A stretch of DNA of 64,000 nucleotides from contig CAOYAN010000007.1 of NCBI GenBank assembly GCA_948562205.1, positions 5,797 to 69,796 of the forward strand. The letters run 5' to 3'. The notes below the pieces were generated by a model. The model searched no databases and was not told the origin of the DNA. It saw only the letters and a program-made list of their open reading frames with translations. Shown here piece by piece: positions 25,401-34,130 of this stretch; the first letter of the stretch is position 1; each line of letters starts with the position of its first letter. This stretch comes from an uncultured Clostridia bacterium (GTDB lineage: Bacteria; Bacillota; Clostridia; TANB77; CAG-465). The position numbers and the translations under genes were made by a program.

Positions 25401-28400
25401 AATAATATAAAAACATATAATGGTGATAAAGAAACTAGATATTTCGAAAGAGGTCAACAAGCAACATTAACGTTTAATTCAACTAACAAAACAGCTTTTT
25501 ACCCTGTAAAAGCAGTTATAAATGGGAACGAATATACTTTAGAAAAACAGGATGATTTATATAAAGTAACAATACCAGTTGTTTCAAAATTTGGCCCACA
25601 AACTGTAACTATACAAAAAATAATACTTGATAATACAAAAGTATTAGATGTTACTTCTGATAATTCAATAGATGTAGGTATTTTAAAATTAAGACCAACA
25701 GTAACAGATTTTGGAATTGAAGAAGGTGAAAATAACACAATTAATGTTTCATTTACTGTAAAAGATACAGAAGAAGCAATAACTGGTGGAAAGATAATAA
25801 TAACAGACGACAATGGAGTAAAAATTGCAGAAGAACCATTAAGCAGTGATTCTGAAGGAATAAGCTTCACAAAGAATGTATGTGAAGAGTATGAAATAAA
25901 AGTAATTGCTGATTATGATTTAGATACAAATGCAATTACACAAGAAGATAATGAATATACAGATCAAGTATTGTTATCAGAAACTATAAATGTTAGTCAA
26001 AATCGTTTATTTGAAGTAAAAGATATAACAAGTGTTACATTATATGGAAAATTAGACGATGGTAGTGTTACTGAAGTATCAAGAGTAACAGAACAAGATT
26101 TAACAGATTTAAACAATTATATAGTAAAAGTACAAACAAAGGGAATGCCAGCTTTCTTTGCGAATATCGAGTCAATAGAAATTGATGAAGCAAATAAATT
26201 AAATTTTGTGTTAGATTATAAAGATGTAATTCAATATGAAGATGGCAAAAAACATAGTAAATTAAAAGTTGAATATGCAGAAATGATAAATGGCGTAGCA
26301 GAAAATAAAAGTTTAGAAAGTCTACTTAAAGAAATTACTGCAAATCCTTCAGGTACATTTGAATTAACACAAGATTATGATGCAAGTAATTTGAAATCTG
26401 AAGGAAGTACTGCAATAGATGTAGCATTTAGTGGTACTTTAAATGGAAATGGACATACAATACGTAATCTTAAAAAACCTTTATTTAATTCTTTATTAGA
26501 TAATGCTAAAGTTACAAATTTAGTATTAGAAAATGTTGAATTAGTAGGTGCAACAAGTAAAGGTGCACTTGCAAATAGTGCTGAAAATACTACTATTTCA
26601 GATGTACATATAAAAGGTTTATCTATGATTACAAGTATTGAAGAATGTGGTGGAATGGTAGGCGATTTAAAGGCAGGTTCTACTGTTAAAGAATGTAGTG
26701 TAACAAAGTTTAATATTAAACTTACTTATTTTAGAGTTGCAGGTATTGCAGGTAAAATGGCAGGTAGTACTATAAAAGATTGTTATGTAGAAGGAACAAT
26801 TGAATCTGTAACATCTACTATAGATGGAATTGGTGGAATAGCTGGAGATTCACAAGGAACACCACAATCAACAATTGAAAATTGTATAGCAAAAGTAAAT
26901 TTTGTAAATAATACAAGAGCTAAAAATAATGGTGGTATATTGGGACTTGCAAGAAATGCTAATACAATATTGACTAACAATGTAAGTTTAAATACAGGTA
27001 CAGGATTAAATCATGTTTTTGGTACAACAGTACATTCTACATCAGGTAATAACTATGAATTAGAAGAATCTGAATTAATTTCAAATGTTAGTACTAGTAA
27101 TAAAAATCTAGTTAAAAGAGTAGCAAAAGCTAATTTAAATAGAGAATTCTTTGCAAATGAGGCTTTATTTAATGAAGATATTTGGGATTTAGATGATGTT
27201 TCATATGATAAATTACCACGTTTAAAAAATAGTGACCCTAATGGAACTATTGAAGAAGTGGTAGAAAATGATAATAAAAAATTATATATACCAGAATATG
27301 GCAGAATAAGTAAAATGTCTGGATATGATAAAAATAAAGATATAACATATAATAACTTACATAAATTAATGCCGTATTATGATGCTAAATATTTAGTAAC
27401 AGATGGTTCTAAGATAGCAAGTGATAATGTTTTAAATACAAAAATTATAAAACATATTTTACCATTTGCAAATAATAAATTAGTAACTTATCTTACAACA
27501 AATAGTTATGATGGTATTAATAAAATAAAAGTAGAATTTGATGATTATACTTTTGAAGAATATACAGTTACTTTTGAAAGTTTTAAACAAGGTATAGCAA
27601 TTTATAAAATAAATGATTTAAATATAAATTATGCATTTGATAATTATGCTATAAATGAAGATTCAGAAGTTATAACAAAATTAGCTGAGTATATAAAATC
27701 ATTAGATTATAATACAGTGCTAGAACCACTTACTACAGCAGCAGATAATAGACAATATAAAGATAATTATGATTCTGTAATTAAAAATATGGCGCAAGAA
27801 ATAGCACTTAATATTTTACAAAATGATGAAGATAGTATACTTATGTTAAATAATGATATACTAAACAAAAAAATTGAACAAGAATTAATTGGAACTGATA
27901 AAATAAATAAAATGATTTATGCATATAACTATTATAACCGTTGGTATGGCTTTGAAATAGGTGGTGCAAAAGTATCAGATATTATGTTATTTGATGGTAA
28001 GATGTATTCAGATACAATGACATTTTATAATGTAGTAAGAGAAGTACTTTCAGGAAATATGAATCCAGGAAATACAAACACTTTCTATGCTAATTCTCTA
28101 AAAAAATATACAGGAAGTTCAACAATTAGCTATTTCTTAAATTATATAATAACTAATATTGGTGGATATGAAGATGTAAATGATTGGTTTACTGAGTACT
28201 TTGGAGCAAGAAATATTTTAGCTGAATTTGGAGTAGATAAAAATCCTAATATTTTATATCGTGCTTGGTATCAACTAAGTAAAAAGCAAAATATGTTACT
28301 TCCAGTTATTACATTGCCACAAGATTGCGCTTATATGATTAGTGGTCCTGCTCATTTACAAATTGGACCTTCACAGTTGTATCATAAAGATGTAAATACT

Positions 28401-31118
28401 GAAGCAGGTAAAGCAGCTGTTAGAAGGATTGTTAATAATCATGTAGCACTTATAAAAAGACACTTAAGTACATTAGCAGGCTCATTTGATCCAGGAAAAT
28501 GGAATAATTATTGTATTATGGTTTATGATTGTACTAGAATCATTACAGGTTATAAAAATTCATATTTTCCAGGTACTAATGTTGTAATAGGTACTTCACC
28601 TGTATATACTCAAGGAAAAGTTGGACAAAATTATCCATTCTTCAAAAACTTTAGTGAGGTATTTGGTTTATGGCAACCAAGTGGAAGTGCTGCTGGTGTT
28701 GGAAATACTGCAGGATTCTTATGGTTTATAGCTAGACCAGGTCTTACTAATTTTGATACTTGGACTCATGAATTTGAACATGCTTTATTTGATAAAATTA
28801 TGTTATTCCAAGCTGGAACTAGATTTAAATATGGTCTTGAAACACTAACTGAAGGTAATGTTGAACAAAATGGTGTTTGGAGTGAAAATAACCTTGGCCA
28901 AGATGTTGGACCATATTATTTCAATACAACTTATGATTTAAATAAGGAAGGAAATGCAACTCAAAATTTAAGTCCTGATAGAATTGATACTAGAGAAAAA
29001 TTAGAAAATTATTTCAAGGGACAACAGAATGCTTTAGATTTACTTGATTATATCGAAGGTAAGGCATTTATAAGATTAACACCTGAGCAACAAGCAAGAG
29101 TTGCTACAAGAATGAATCAGTCTGGAGCATGGTCTACTTGGGGTGCGATTACTGCAGCACAAGCAGAACAGATGAACTTAACATCTTTAGAATCTTTATA
29201 TGATAATAGAATTATTATACGTCCTGAAAATGCATGGGGTGTAAGTGTAAGAGGTCTTAAAGTAATTAATAGTATTGGTACTAATGATTATGGATTTGAG
29301 TCTGTTTGGGTAAATCGTTGGTATATAGGTCATAATGATAATGGTATGCCAGATGCATTCTCAGCAAAACGTAATTATTTTGAAATGCTTGGTTATGCAG
29401 GAGTTGATGGATATGTTACTTATGGAAGAGGAAGTACTAAAACAGATCTTGATGCTATTCAAAAAATTACGAAGTCTGTTACTGGTACAGCTATGAATTG
29501 GAAAGAATATAAGATGAGTAGATATGCTACTATTGAAGAAAATTTAAAAAACAATAAGTATATTGATGTTGATTATATGATTGAAAGATTCTATCAAGCT
29601 TTATCAAGTGATACTAATAGAAATGCGACTCAAAGAACAAATCTTAGAAAAGTATATTATCATTACTTAAAGAGTGTTACAAATGATTTCGTTGCTGATC
29701 CTCTTGGAACAGACCTAGAAATGACACATATAAAAACAGCAAATGAACTTATAGAGAAAATAAATGCTAAACCTTATGGATATTATATTTTAGATAATGA
29801 TATCGACTTTACTGGAATAGATGATTGTGTAACAAACACATTTATGGGAATTTTAGATGGTAATGGACATAAGATAATGAATAATACAAATTCTATATTC
29901 CAAAAAATAAGATATGGTTATGTAAGAAATCTAAAATTTGAAGGAGCTAATATTCCAAAAAATATTACTAATATAGGTTTCTTAGCTAAGCAATCACAAT
30001 CATCTACAATAATAGATATAGATGTAAAAAATTCAAAAATTAATACAGCAGGAAGAAATGATATAAATCTAATTGCTGGAGCTACTAATACATTAGTATA
30101 TGATAACTGTAATGTTGAACATTTAGTTGCAAATGTATCAAATGCTTCAGAATTTGTAAGTAAAATACAAGAAGATACAAGTGGAGAATTTAATATAACT
30201 GGTGATATAGACTTTACAGATTATACCTCAACTTCTAATGCCGTTATAATAGATACTTTTACTGGTAAAATAAAAGGAAATGGACATAAAATTTCTAACT
30301 TGAATAACTTAAGCTTATTTGCAAACTTTAATGGAACAATAGAGGATGTAAGTATAGAAAACTTCAGCAATAGTAGTGCTGGAAGAGGTAGTGGTAACTT
30401 TGTTACAGCTTTTGCTCAAGAAACAAATAAAGCAGTTGTTAAGAATGTAACATTTAAAAATATTACTTTATCTGGTAATCATAATGTAGCTGTAGTTGCT
30501 GGAATGGATGGAAAAACTAATGCAACTTCTGTATTTGAGAATATTAAAGTATTAAACTCAAATGTTACAGGAACAGGATTTTATGTATCAAACTTTATAG
30601 GTAGAAAATATGGTGGAAGCATTAAAAATGTATATGTACAAGGAACACTTAATATTACTACAACTGAAAATGGTGGTTTAGTAGGTACAATACAACAAGG
30701 TGGTTCAGGTTCTTATGAAAATATCATAACAGATGTAGATGTTATTAGACCAAGTTGTACAGATGCACAAAAGCGTAATAATAATGGTGGACTTGTAGGT
30801 GCTATTTATACTAATCCAGTAATTAAAAATTGTGTTTCATTTGGAAATATGACAGGGTATACTGATACATCTAATAATGAAATTGCCCCATATAAATGTG
30901 TTGGAGCGGCAGAGAGTAGTATTAATGCTTGTTTAACAAAATGTTATGAAGTAACAGAGTTAACTGGTGCAAGTCGTGTTACAGCTAACACAGCTGGTCA
31001 CTTAGATACTATTTCAAGAGCAAACTTAAATGCTGATTTCTATAAAGATTTAGGATTTAGTGAAGAACTTTGGGATTTCACAACAATAGCTACAAAAGGC
31101 TATCCTACATTAAAATAA
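22446..31118 (+). CDS. Giant M26-type (Zmp/IgA1 protease-like) metalloprotease with cohesin and dockerin modules
   Basis: 2,890 residues. Order: signal peptide 1-24; cohesin-like beta domain 26-160; Pro/Asn/Asp linker ending SPSTGD (196-200); membrane segment 202-224 with Lys-rich stop; second membrane segment 237-258; dockerin-like pair of calcium loops (NFDGGIDYADVS at 268-279 and NSDGKITVTDLS at 310-321); four repeats of about 210-240 residues with Ig-like character (about 335-1290); a GLUG-type right-handed repeat region (about 1290-1560) opening with LTQDYDASNL and LNGNGHTIRNL; the peptidase domain (about 1600-2430); and two further GLUG-like regions to the end. Zinc site: HEFEH at 2108-2112 with Glu2132 as likely third ligand. 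M26 enzymes of streptococci cut IgA1, mucins and other host proteins; the substrate here is unknown. AAGGAGAG precedes the ATG. Confidence 0.85.
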   Translation: MKRFAKIILVSMILILTTSVSYASESINATLSTTSQQAYAKDTVIFKVKLDNLKDIKHGVNAYKATLVYDNSIFENISETDFKTLNNWEGLRYNPNTGEFVVYKRTGITEEEDVVNVSLKVRENAKASKTKVELINIVASEGKKDLLILDTDTSEVNMDIIEEQKDPSDKPNTNPGDNIGNDKTDGQVPSESITSPSTGDNFIWHFILFTGEVVVVFAIGITFYKEKNKKNRKNKMYISIILGVVLVVQFIGTIYGTVSTFSKKGELNFDGGIDYADVSLLVSHLANIHHLDEGKTQDQAKEVLENADMNSDGKITVTDLSILIQKIEDRLDYEVIISDLTINNNYPQKNEEVTLSFNCYANYDATVKAIVINSQEYSITKNEQEGKYEVKINVGNVSGKKAFTIEKVKLHNDKEVKIENDNSVNIDVLKQMVSLKNYSLVEDVENVSLDVSFDIEDVDNAFLRGTYTVKETTATTEEELENIQDTQDVVAIQQGDIKAGKNSFKVKVEEGKNYELSMNIEYKLSNGTSEEDMQYSSDLDIKKLMSFNPNYNFEMSDIKTYKLVDGVLTETNEFDIGEEIIIKFDSTNSTVCVPTHLIVNGKTYNLDKENNSYTATIDGFDSVGKHEVVVEKVFLSNGKEFNVENKKAEVDLIKKTPTVEKFRSNENIHDKQMEVFLYVRDEDKTLSKITAILYDENGTEISSLDLTSKLVDSNIVEENSISVYTLNDIFDISSINLAKKYKIKVLANYELLENEPEYTFSDKIIFENEFDAVPLVNIKDVQVSNRYPEKNENITLTYKLETNKEDLDITHIMVNNLKCIATKHIDNNDNVTYAVTLPVGANHGELDLHTTEFTFEDNNGVAYADNTVKVDVLKAKPTSEKFLQEDDIENGSVTLTARILDPDGAFISGVATLVSKSDGAEVASKTFNAENVTFTINNIEIDKEYTLIAKMTYDRDSKVGEDNYVEDEVFRERFIQLIADYDIKLNNIKTYNGDKETRYFERGQQATLTFNSTNKTAFYPVKAVINGNEYTLEKQDDLYKVTIPVVSKFGPQTVTIQKIILDNTKVLDVTSDNSIDVGILKLRPTVTDFGIEEGENNTINVSFTVKDTEEAITGGKIIITDDNGVKIAEEPLSSDSEGISFTKNVCEEYEIKVIADYDLDTNAITQEDNEYTDQVLLSETINVSQNRLFEVKDITSVTLYGKLDDGSVTEVSRVTEQDLTDLNNYIVKVQTKGMPAFFANIESIEIDEANKLNFVLDYKDVIQYEDGKKHSKLKVEYAEMINGVAENKSLESLLKEITANPSGTFELTQDYDASNLKSEGSTAIDVAFSGTLNGNGHTIRNLKKPLFNSLLDNAKVTNLVLENVELVGATSKGALANSAENTTISDVHIKGLSMITSIEECGGMVGDLKAGSTVKECSVTKFNIKLTYFRVAGIAGKMAGSTIKDCYVEGTIESVTSTIDGIGGIAGDSQGTPQSTIENCIAKVNFVNNTRAKNNGGILGLARNANTILTNNVSLNTGTGLNHVFGTTVHSTSGNNYELEESELISNVSTSNKNLVKRVAKANLNREFFANEALFNEDIWDLDDVSYDKLPRLKNSDPNGTIEEVVENDNKKLYIPEYGRISKMSGYDKNKDITYNNLHKLMPYYDAKYLVTDGSKIASDNVLNTKIIKHILPFANNKLVTYLTTNSYDGINKIKVEFDDYTFEEYTVTFESFKQGIAIYKINDLNINYAFDNYAINEDSEVITKLAEYIKSLDYNTVLEPLTTAADNRQYKDNYDSVIKNMAQEIALNILQNDEDSILMLNNDILNKKIEQELIGTDKINKMIYAYNYYNRWYGFEIGGAKVSDIMLFDGKMYSDTMTFYNVVREVLSGNMNPGNTNTFYANSLKKYTGSSTISYFLNYIITNIGGYEDVNDWFTEYFGARNILAEFGVDKNPNILYRAWYQLSKKQNMLLPVITLPQDCAYMISGPAHLQIGPSQLYHKDVNTEAGKAAVRRIVNNHVALIKRHLSTLAGSFDPGKWNNYCIMVYDCTRIITGYKNSYFPGTNVVIGTSPVYTQGKVGQNYPFFKNFSEVFGLWQPSGSAAGVGNTAGFLWFIARPGLTNFDTWTHEFEHALFDKIMLFQAGTRFKYGLETLTEGNVEQNGVWSENNLGQDVGPYYFNTTYDLNKEGNATQNLSPDRIDTREKLENYFKGQQNALDLLDYIEGKAFIRLTPEQQARVATRMNQSGAWSTWGAITAAQAEQMNLTSLESLYDNRIIIRPENAWGVSVRGLKVINSIGTNDYGFESVWVNRWYIGHNDNGMPDAFSAKRNYFEMLGYAGVDGYVTYGRGSTKTDLDAIQKITKSVTGTAMNWKEYKMSRYATIEENLKNNKYIDVDYMIERFYQALSSDTNRNATQRTNLRKVYYHYLKSVTNDFVADPLGTDLEMTHIKTANELIEKINAKPYGYYILDNDIDFTGIDDCVTNTFMGILDGNGHKIMNNTNSIFQKIRYGYVRNLKFEGANIPKNITNIGFLAKQSQSSTIIDIDVKNSKINTAGRNDINLIAGATNTLVYDNCNVEHLVANVSNASEFVSKIQEDTSGEFNITGDIDFTDYTSTSNAVIIDTFTGKIKGNGHKISNLNNLSLFANFNGTIEDVSIENFSNSSAGRGSGNFVTAFAQETNKAVVKNVTFKNITLSGNHNVAVVAGMDGKTNATSVFENIKVLNSNVTGTGFYVSNFIGRKYGGSIKNVYVQGTLNITTTENGGLVGTIQQGGSGSYENIITDVDVIRPSCTDAQKRNNNGGLVGAIYTNPVIKNCVSFGNMTGYTDTSNNEIAPYKCVGAAESSINACLTKCYEVTELTGASRVTANTAGHLDTISRANLNADFYKDLGFSEELWDFTTIATKGYPTLK

Positions 31119-31138
31119 TACTCAAAGTTATATAGATA

Positions 31139-31177
31139 AAAATGTTGATTTTGCAATGCAATTTCAGCATTTTTTTC
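31139..31177 (+). terminator. Terminator of the M26 gene
   Basis: AATGTTGA and TTCAGCATT pair with an inner TTGC/GCAA step, followed by a T-run. Confidence 0.7.
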
Positions 31178-31261
31178 TATTTTTTAATCAAAAATTAAAT
31201 TAATTAATATAATGTTGAAATATAAGTAAGTTATAAATAATGGAAACATAAAAATAGTATT

Positions 31262-31428
31262 TAAAAATCAAAAAAAGATCAATATTTATTAGTTATCTAA
31301 TAAAAATATTTTAAACATCTATAATGTCAAATTAAGTCTAATTTTGATATAGAATTGATTTTTTTGCATTATGTATTACAAAAAAATTACAAATTGATTA
31401 CAATTACATATCAATTAAAATTACTACC
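31262..31428 (+). repeat. Degenerate second copy of the dacF 3' end and terminator
   Basis: The block containing CTATAATGTCAAATTAAGTC here lines up with TTATAATGTCAAATCAAGTC at 21966-21985. The similarity continues on both sides: the preceding AAAAATATTTTAAA against AAAAATATTTAAAA, and the following AATTGATTTTTT and CAATTAAAATTA against CTTGATTTTTT and TTAATTAAAATTA. It corresponds to the last 20 or so dacF codons plus its terminator, with no surviving frame. The remaining 31119-31531 gap holds the M26 terminator and the promoter of the next operon. Confidence 0.75.
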
Positions 31429-31459
31429 TCTTTTTTTTCTAAAAAATATTGATTTTTTT

Positions 31460-31488
31460 TTGTATTAGAGATATACTACCGATATAAT
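31460..31488 (+). promoter_or_regulatory. Promoter of the Tad-like locus
   Basis: TTGTAT (31460-31465) and TATAAT (31483-31488) with a 17-bp spacer, 43 bases before the first gene. Confidence 0.65.
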
Positions 31489-31531
31489 TATGTTGTAATG
31501 AAGTTACAATTTTTGATGGAGGTTGAAACAA

Positions 31532-32566
31532 ATGATAGGGATGAGTCAAATTAAGAAGAAGACTATACAGGGAATAGCAATTGGTGCCAGCGTTGGGATA
31601 ATCGGTATGGGTATTACTCTTGGCTGGTCTTTAGTTACTATAAAATCATATGAGAATGGTACAAATAAAAAGTATCTTAAAAACTATACTAAATCAGTTG
31701 CTGTATTAACTAGAGATGTAATTCAAGGGGAAATTATATCAGAGGATATGTTAGATGAACAACCTGTACACATTAACACTGTACCAGAGGGAGCACTTGA
31801 CAAAAATTCAGTTATAGGTCAGACTGCTAAATTCAATATTTCGGCTAAAGTTCCAATAACTGCGTCTATGATAGGAAGTGAGATTTTATCTTCTGATGTT
31901 AGAATTCAAGAGATAAATACTGTTTTGATGCCAAGTGATTTAGTAGAGGGAGATACAATCGATATTAGACTTATGTATCCAAATGGAACAGACTATATTG
32001 TAATTGCACAAAAACAAGTAAATAAGATATATGATACAACATTTTGGCTATATTTATCAGAAGATGAGAGACTATTACTTAACAGTGCAATAGTAGATTC
32101 ATTTTTAAATACAGGATCTAAGCTATATGCAACTGTATATGCAGATAGTGATGCACAAGTAAAAACTGCAGTAGATGTTGAGGGCGCAACAAAAGGATAT
32201 ATAGAAGGTCAAATAAAAGATAGTATAAAGACTTTAAAAACTGCAACAGATGATGAAGCAGCAACTATTGTAATGGACTTGGTTACAAAGTATAGAAATT
32301 TTGCAAATTCCGCAACAAGAACAGCAGAAAATTATCAACCAAATGCACCTGTAATGAATATGATGAAAGCAGATAAGTTTTTAATTCAAACTGCAAGTGA
32401 AACTTTAAATAAATTAAATGCAGAATCAAGAGCAAATGTAGAGACTGCACTTAAAAATTATAAAAACCAAAATTCTTCAAACTTTGATGGTATAGTTAAT
32501 GGAGCTCAAAAATCAGTAACAATACAACAAAAAGAAAGAGAAGAAATGTTAAGTACTGGAGAATAA
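31532..32566 (+). CDS. SAF-domain, CpaB/RcpC-like pilus assembly protein
   Basis: 344 residues from the ATG at 31532, chosen because GGAGG ends nine bases before it; an in-frame TTG at 31523 abuts the site and is rejected. One N-terminal membrane segment (about 12-33), then a SAF-like domain with VAVLTRDVIQGEIISEDML and GQTAKFNISAKVPITASMI, the CpaB pattern that in Tad systems binds the pilus or secretin periplasmic side. The C-terminal half (about 210-344) is helical and unlike CpaB. It opens a 12-gene collinear operon. Confidence 0.75.
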   Translation: MIGMSQIKKKTIQGIAIGASVGIIGMGITLGWSLVTIKSYENGTNKKYLKNYTKSVAVLTRDVIQGEIISEDMLDEQPVHINTVPEGALDKNSVIGQTAKFNISAKVPITASMIGSEILSSDVRIQEINTVLMPSDLVEGDTIDIRLMYPNGTDYIVIAQKQVNKIYDTTFWLYLSEDERLLLNSAIVDSFLNTGSKLYATVYADSDAQVKTAVDVEGATKGYIEGQIKDSIKTLKTATDDEAATIVMDLVTKYRNFANSATRTAENYQPNAPVMNMMKADKFLIQTASETLNKLNAESRANVETALKNYKNQNSSNFDGIVNGAQKSVTIQQKEREEMLSTGE

Positions 32567-32589
32567 GAGAAATTTAAGGAGATGTTCTA

Positions 32590-33297
32590 ATGCAAATAAT
32601 TGGATTAATTGGATATGTAGATAAATATGATTTTATAATGAATATGGCAAAAGTATTAGAAGTAATGGATAAATCTGTACTTGTAATTGATGCTACTCGT
32701 GATAAAAAATTAAAATATATTGTACCTGCAATTGATGCAAGTGCAGATGCATACATAAGTAAATACAGTGATATAGATTTTGCTGTTGGATTTGAAGATT
32801 TTTCAAGTTTAGAAAAATATATGAGAGAACATGAAGTGGAACTTGAAAAATATGATTATGTTATATTTGATATAGACTCAGCAGATATGTATAAAAAATT
32901 TAAAGGAAAAGAATTTAATAGAAAATATATGTTTATAGATTCTAATGTTTTATCTGTTGCAAAAAATAAGGAACTAGTAAAAGAAATGAGAGAAGAAATG
33001 CAAGAAGATGAAATAAAATTCACAAAAGTTCTATATAAAGCATATTTATCAAGGGCAAGTGAGGAATATTTGGAAAATCAAATTGCACTATATAATGTAG
33101 CATGGCATGAAGAAAGCTATGAAATAATGATAGATGATCAAGATAGAATAGTTGACATTGATTCTCAGTTTTGTGGTACTATACAAATGAGAAAACATAC
33201 TAAAATGTATTTATATGTAATGTCTGAGCTTATTGCAAAACTACTTGATGAAGATCCAAAAAATATAATAAAACAAATTAAAAGGAGGAAGGACTAA
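32590..33297 (+). CDS. TadZ/CpaE-related protein without an obvious Walker A motif
   Basis: 235 residues, soluble. The beginning (MQIIGLIGYVDKYDFIMNMA) and VLVIDATRD, YDYVIFDIDSADM follow the layout of a ParA/MinD-like nucleotide-binding fold, but the P-loop glycine-lysine motif is missing. In Tad systems TadZ/CpaE proteins of this fold place the machine at a cell pole. It ends within the start of the next gene (TAATG overlap), implying translational coupling. Assignment rests on fold pattern and position. Confidence 0.5.
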   Translation: MQIIGLIGYVDKYDFIMNMAKVLEVMDKSVLVIDATRDKKLKYIVPAIDASADAYISKYSDIDFAVGFEDFSSLEKYMREHEVELEKYDYVIFDIDSADMYKKFKGKEFNRKYMFIDSNVLSVAKNKELVKEMREEMQEDEIKFTKVLYKAYLSRASEEYLENQIALYNVAWHEESYEIMIDDQDRIVDIDSQFCGTIQMRKHTKMYLYVMSELIAKLLDEDPKNIIKQIKRRKD

Positions 33298-34106
33298 TGG
33301 CAAAGGTAGTATTTTGGAGCCCATTTAAAGATGCTGTTGGTTGTAGTCATGTTGCAGTTGCTGTAAGTTCTATTATGGGAATAACACATAAGTCTACATG
33401 TTTACTTATGCATAGCAATTTTGATACAAAAAAATTAGAATCATGTTTTACACTATATAATGATTTAAATACAGGAGATGTTTTAGTTGATTCAAGTCTA
33501 GGTATTGGATCTGTTATAAGACTTTTAAAGAGTAATAAACTTACTCCAGATGCAATACAAAATTATGCAAAACCAGTATTAAAAGGTAGACTGGATATAT
33601 TATATGGAATGGAAGCATCTCAAGGTGAAGATAGTGAAGTATTAAAGAATTTACCATATATAATTAAAAAATCAGATGAAATATATGATGTAGTATTTAT
33701 TGATTTAACAAAGACTGCAAATGAGGAATATGTACAAGAAGTACTTGCAGATGCAGATATTGTAGTAACAGTAATAAATCAAGACTATATAAAAATAGAA
33801 GAATATTTTACAAAATATGCAAATCTTGAACTATTAAAAAATAAAAATAAGTTATTAGTTATTGGAAATTATGAAAATAAATCAAAATATAATACTTCTA
33901 ATATAAAATTTAAATACAGATATAAGGATTCTATATATGCTGTACCACATAACTATAGTTTTTCGGATGCATGTAATGATGGAAATGTTTTAGATTTTTT
34001 ATATAGAAATATAAATGCTGACTCAAAAGACTATAATGGATATTTTATATCTCAAACAAGTCAAATAGTAGAAAAAATAGTAGAAATTGCAAAGATTAAA
34101 GAATAA
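33297..34106 (+). CDS. TadZ/CpaE-like ATPase homologue
   Basis: 269 residues. It starts AKVVFWSPFKDAVGCSHVAVA, corresponding to the deviant P-loop region of MinD/ParA-like proteins, but with Cys-Ser instead of Gly-Lys-Thr. It continues with a YDVVFIDLTKT Walker-B-like strand and DIVVTVINQD. Probable localisation or scaffolding factor for the pilus machine, paralogous in style to the previous gene. GGAGG precedes the ATG. Loss of the key lysine suggests weak or no ATP hydrolysis. Confidence 0.55.
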   Translation: MAKVVFWSPFKDAVGCSHVAVAVSSIMGITHKSTCLLMHSNFDTKKLESCFTLYNDLNTGDVLVDSSLGIGSVIRLLKSNKLTPDAIQNYAKPVLKGRLDILYGMEASQGEDSEVLKNLPYIIKKSDEIYDVVFIDLTKTANEEYVQEVLADADIVVTVINQDYIKIEEYFTKYANLELLKNKNKLLVIGNYENKSKYNTSNIKFKYRYKDSIYAVPHNYSFSDACNDGNVLDFLYRNINADSKDYNGYFISQTSQIVEKIVEIAKIKE

Positions 34107-34130
34107 AAACTTATATAAAGGGGTGAAAAA

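Noticed and set aside
22446..31118. Cellulosome scaffoldin or enzyme
   Set aside because: Only one cohesin-like and one dockerin-like module are present, without carbohydrate-binding or glycoside hydrolase domains; the catalytic domain is an M26-type zinc peptidase.
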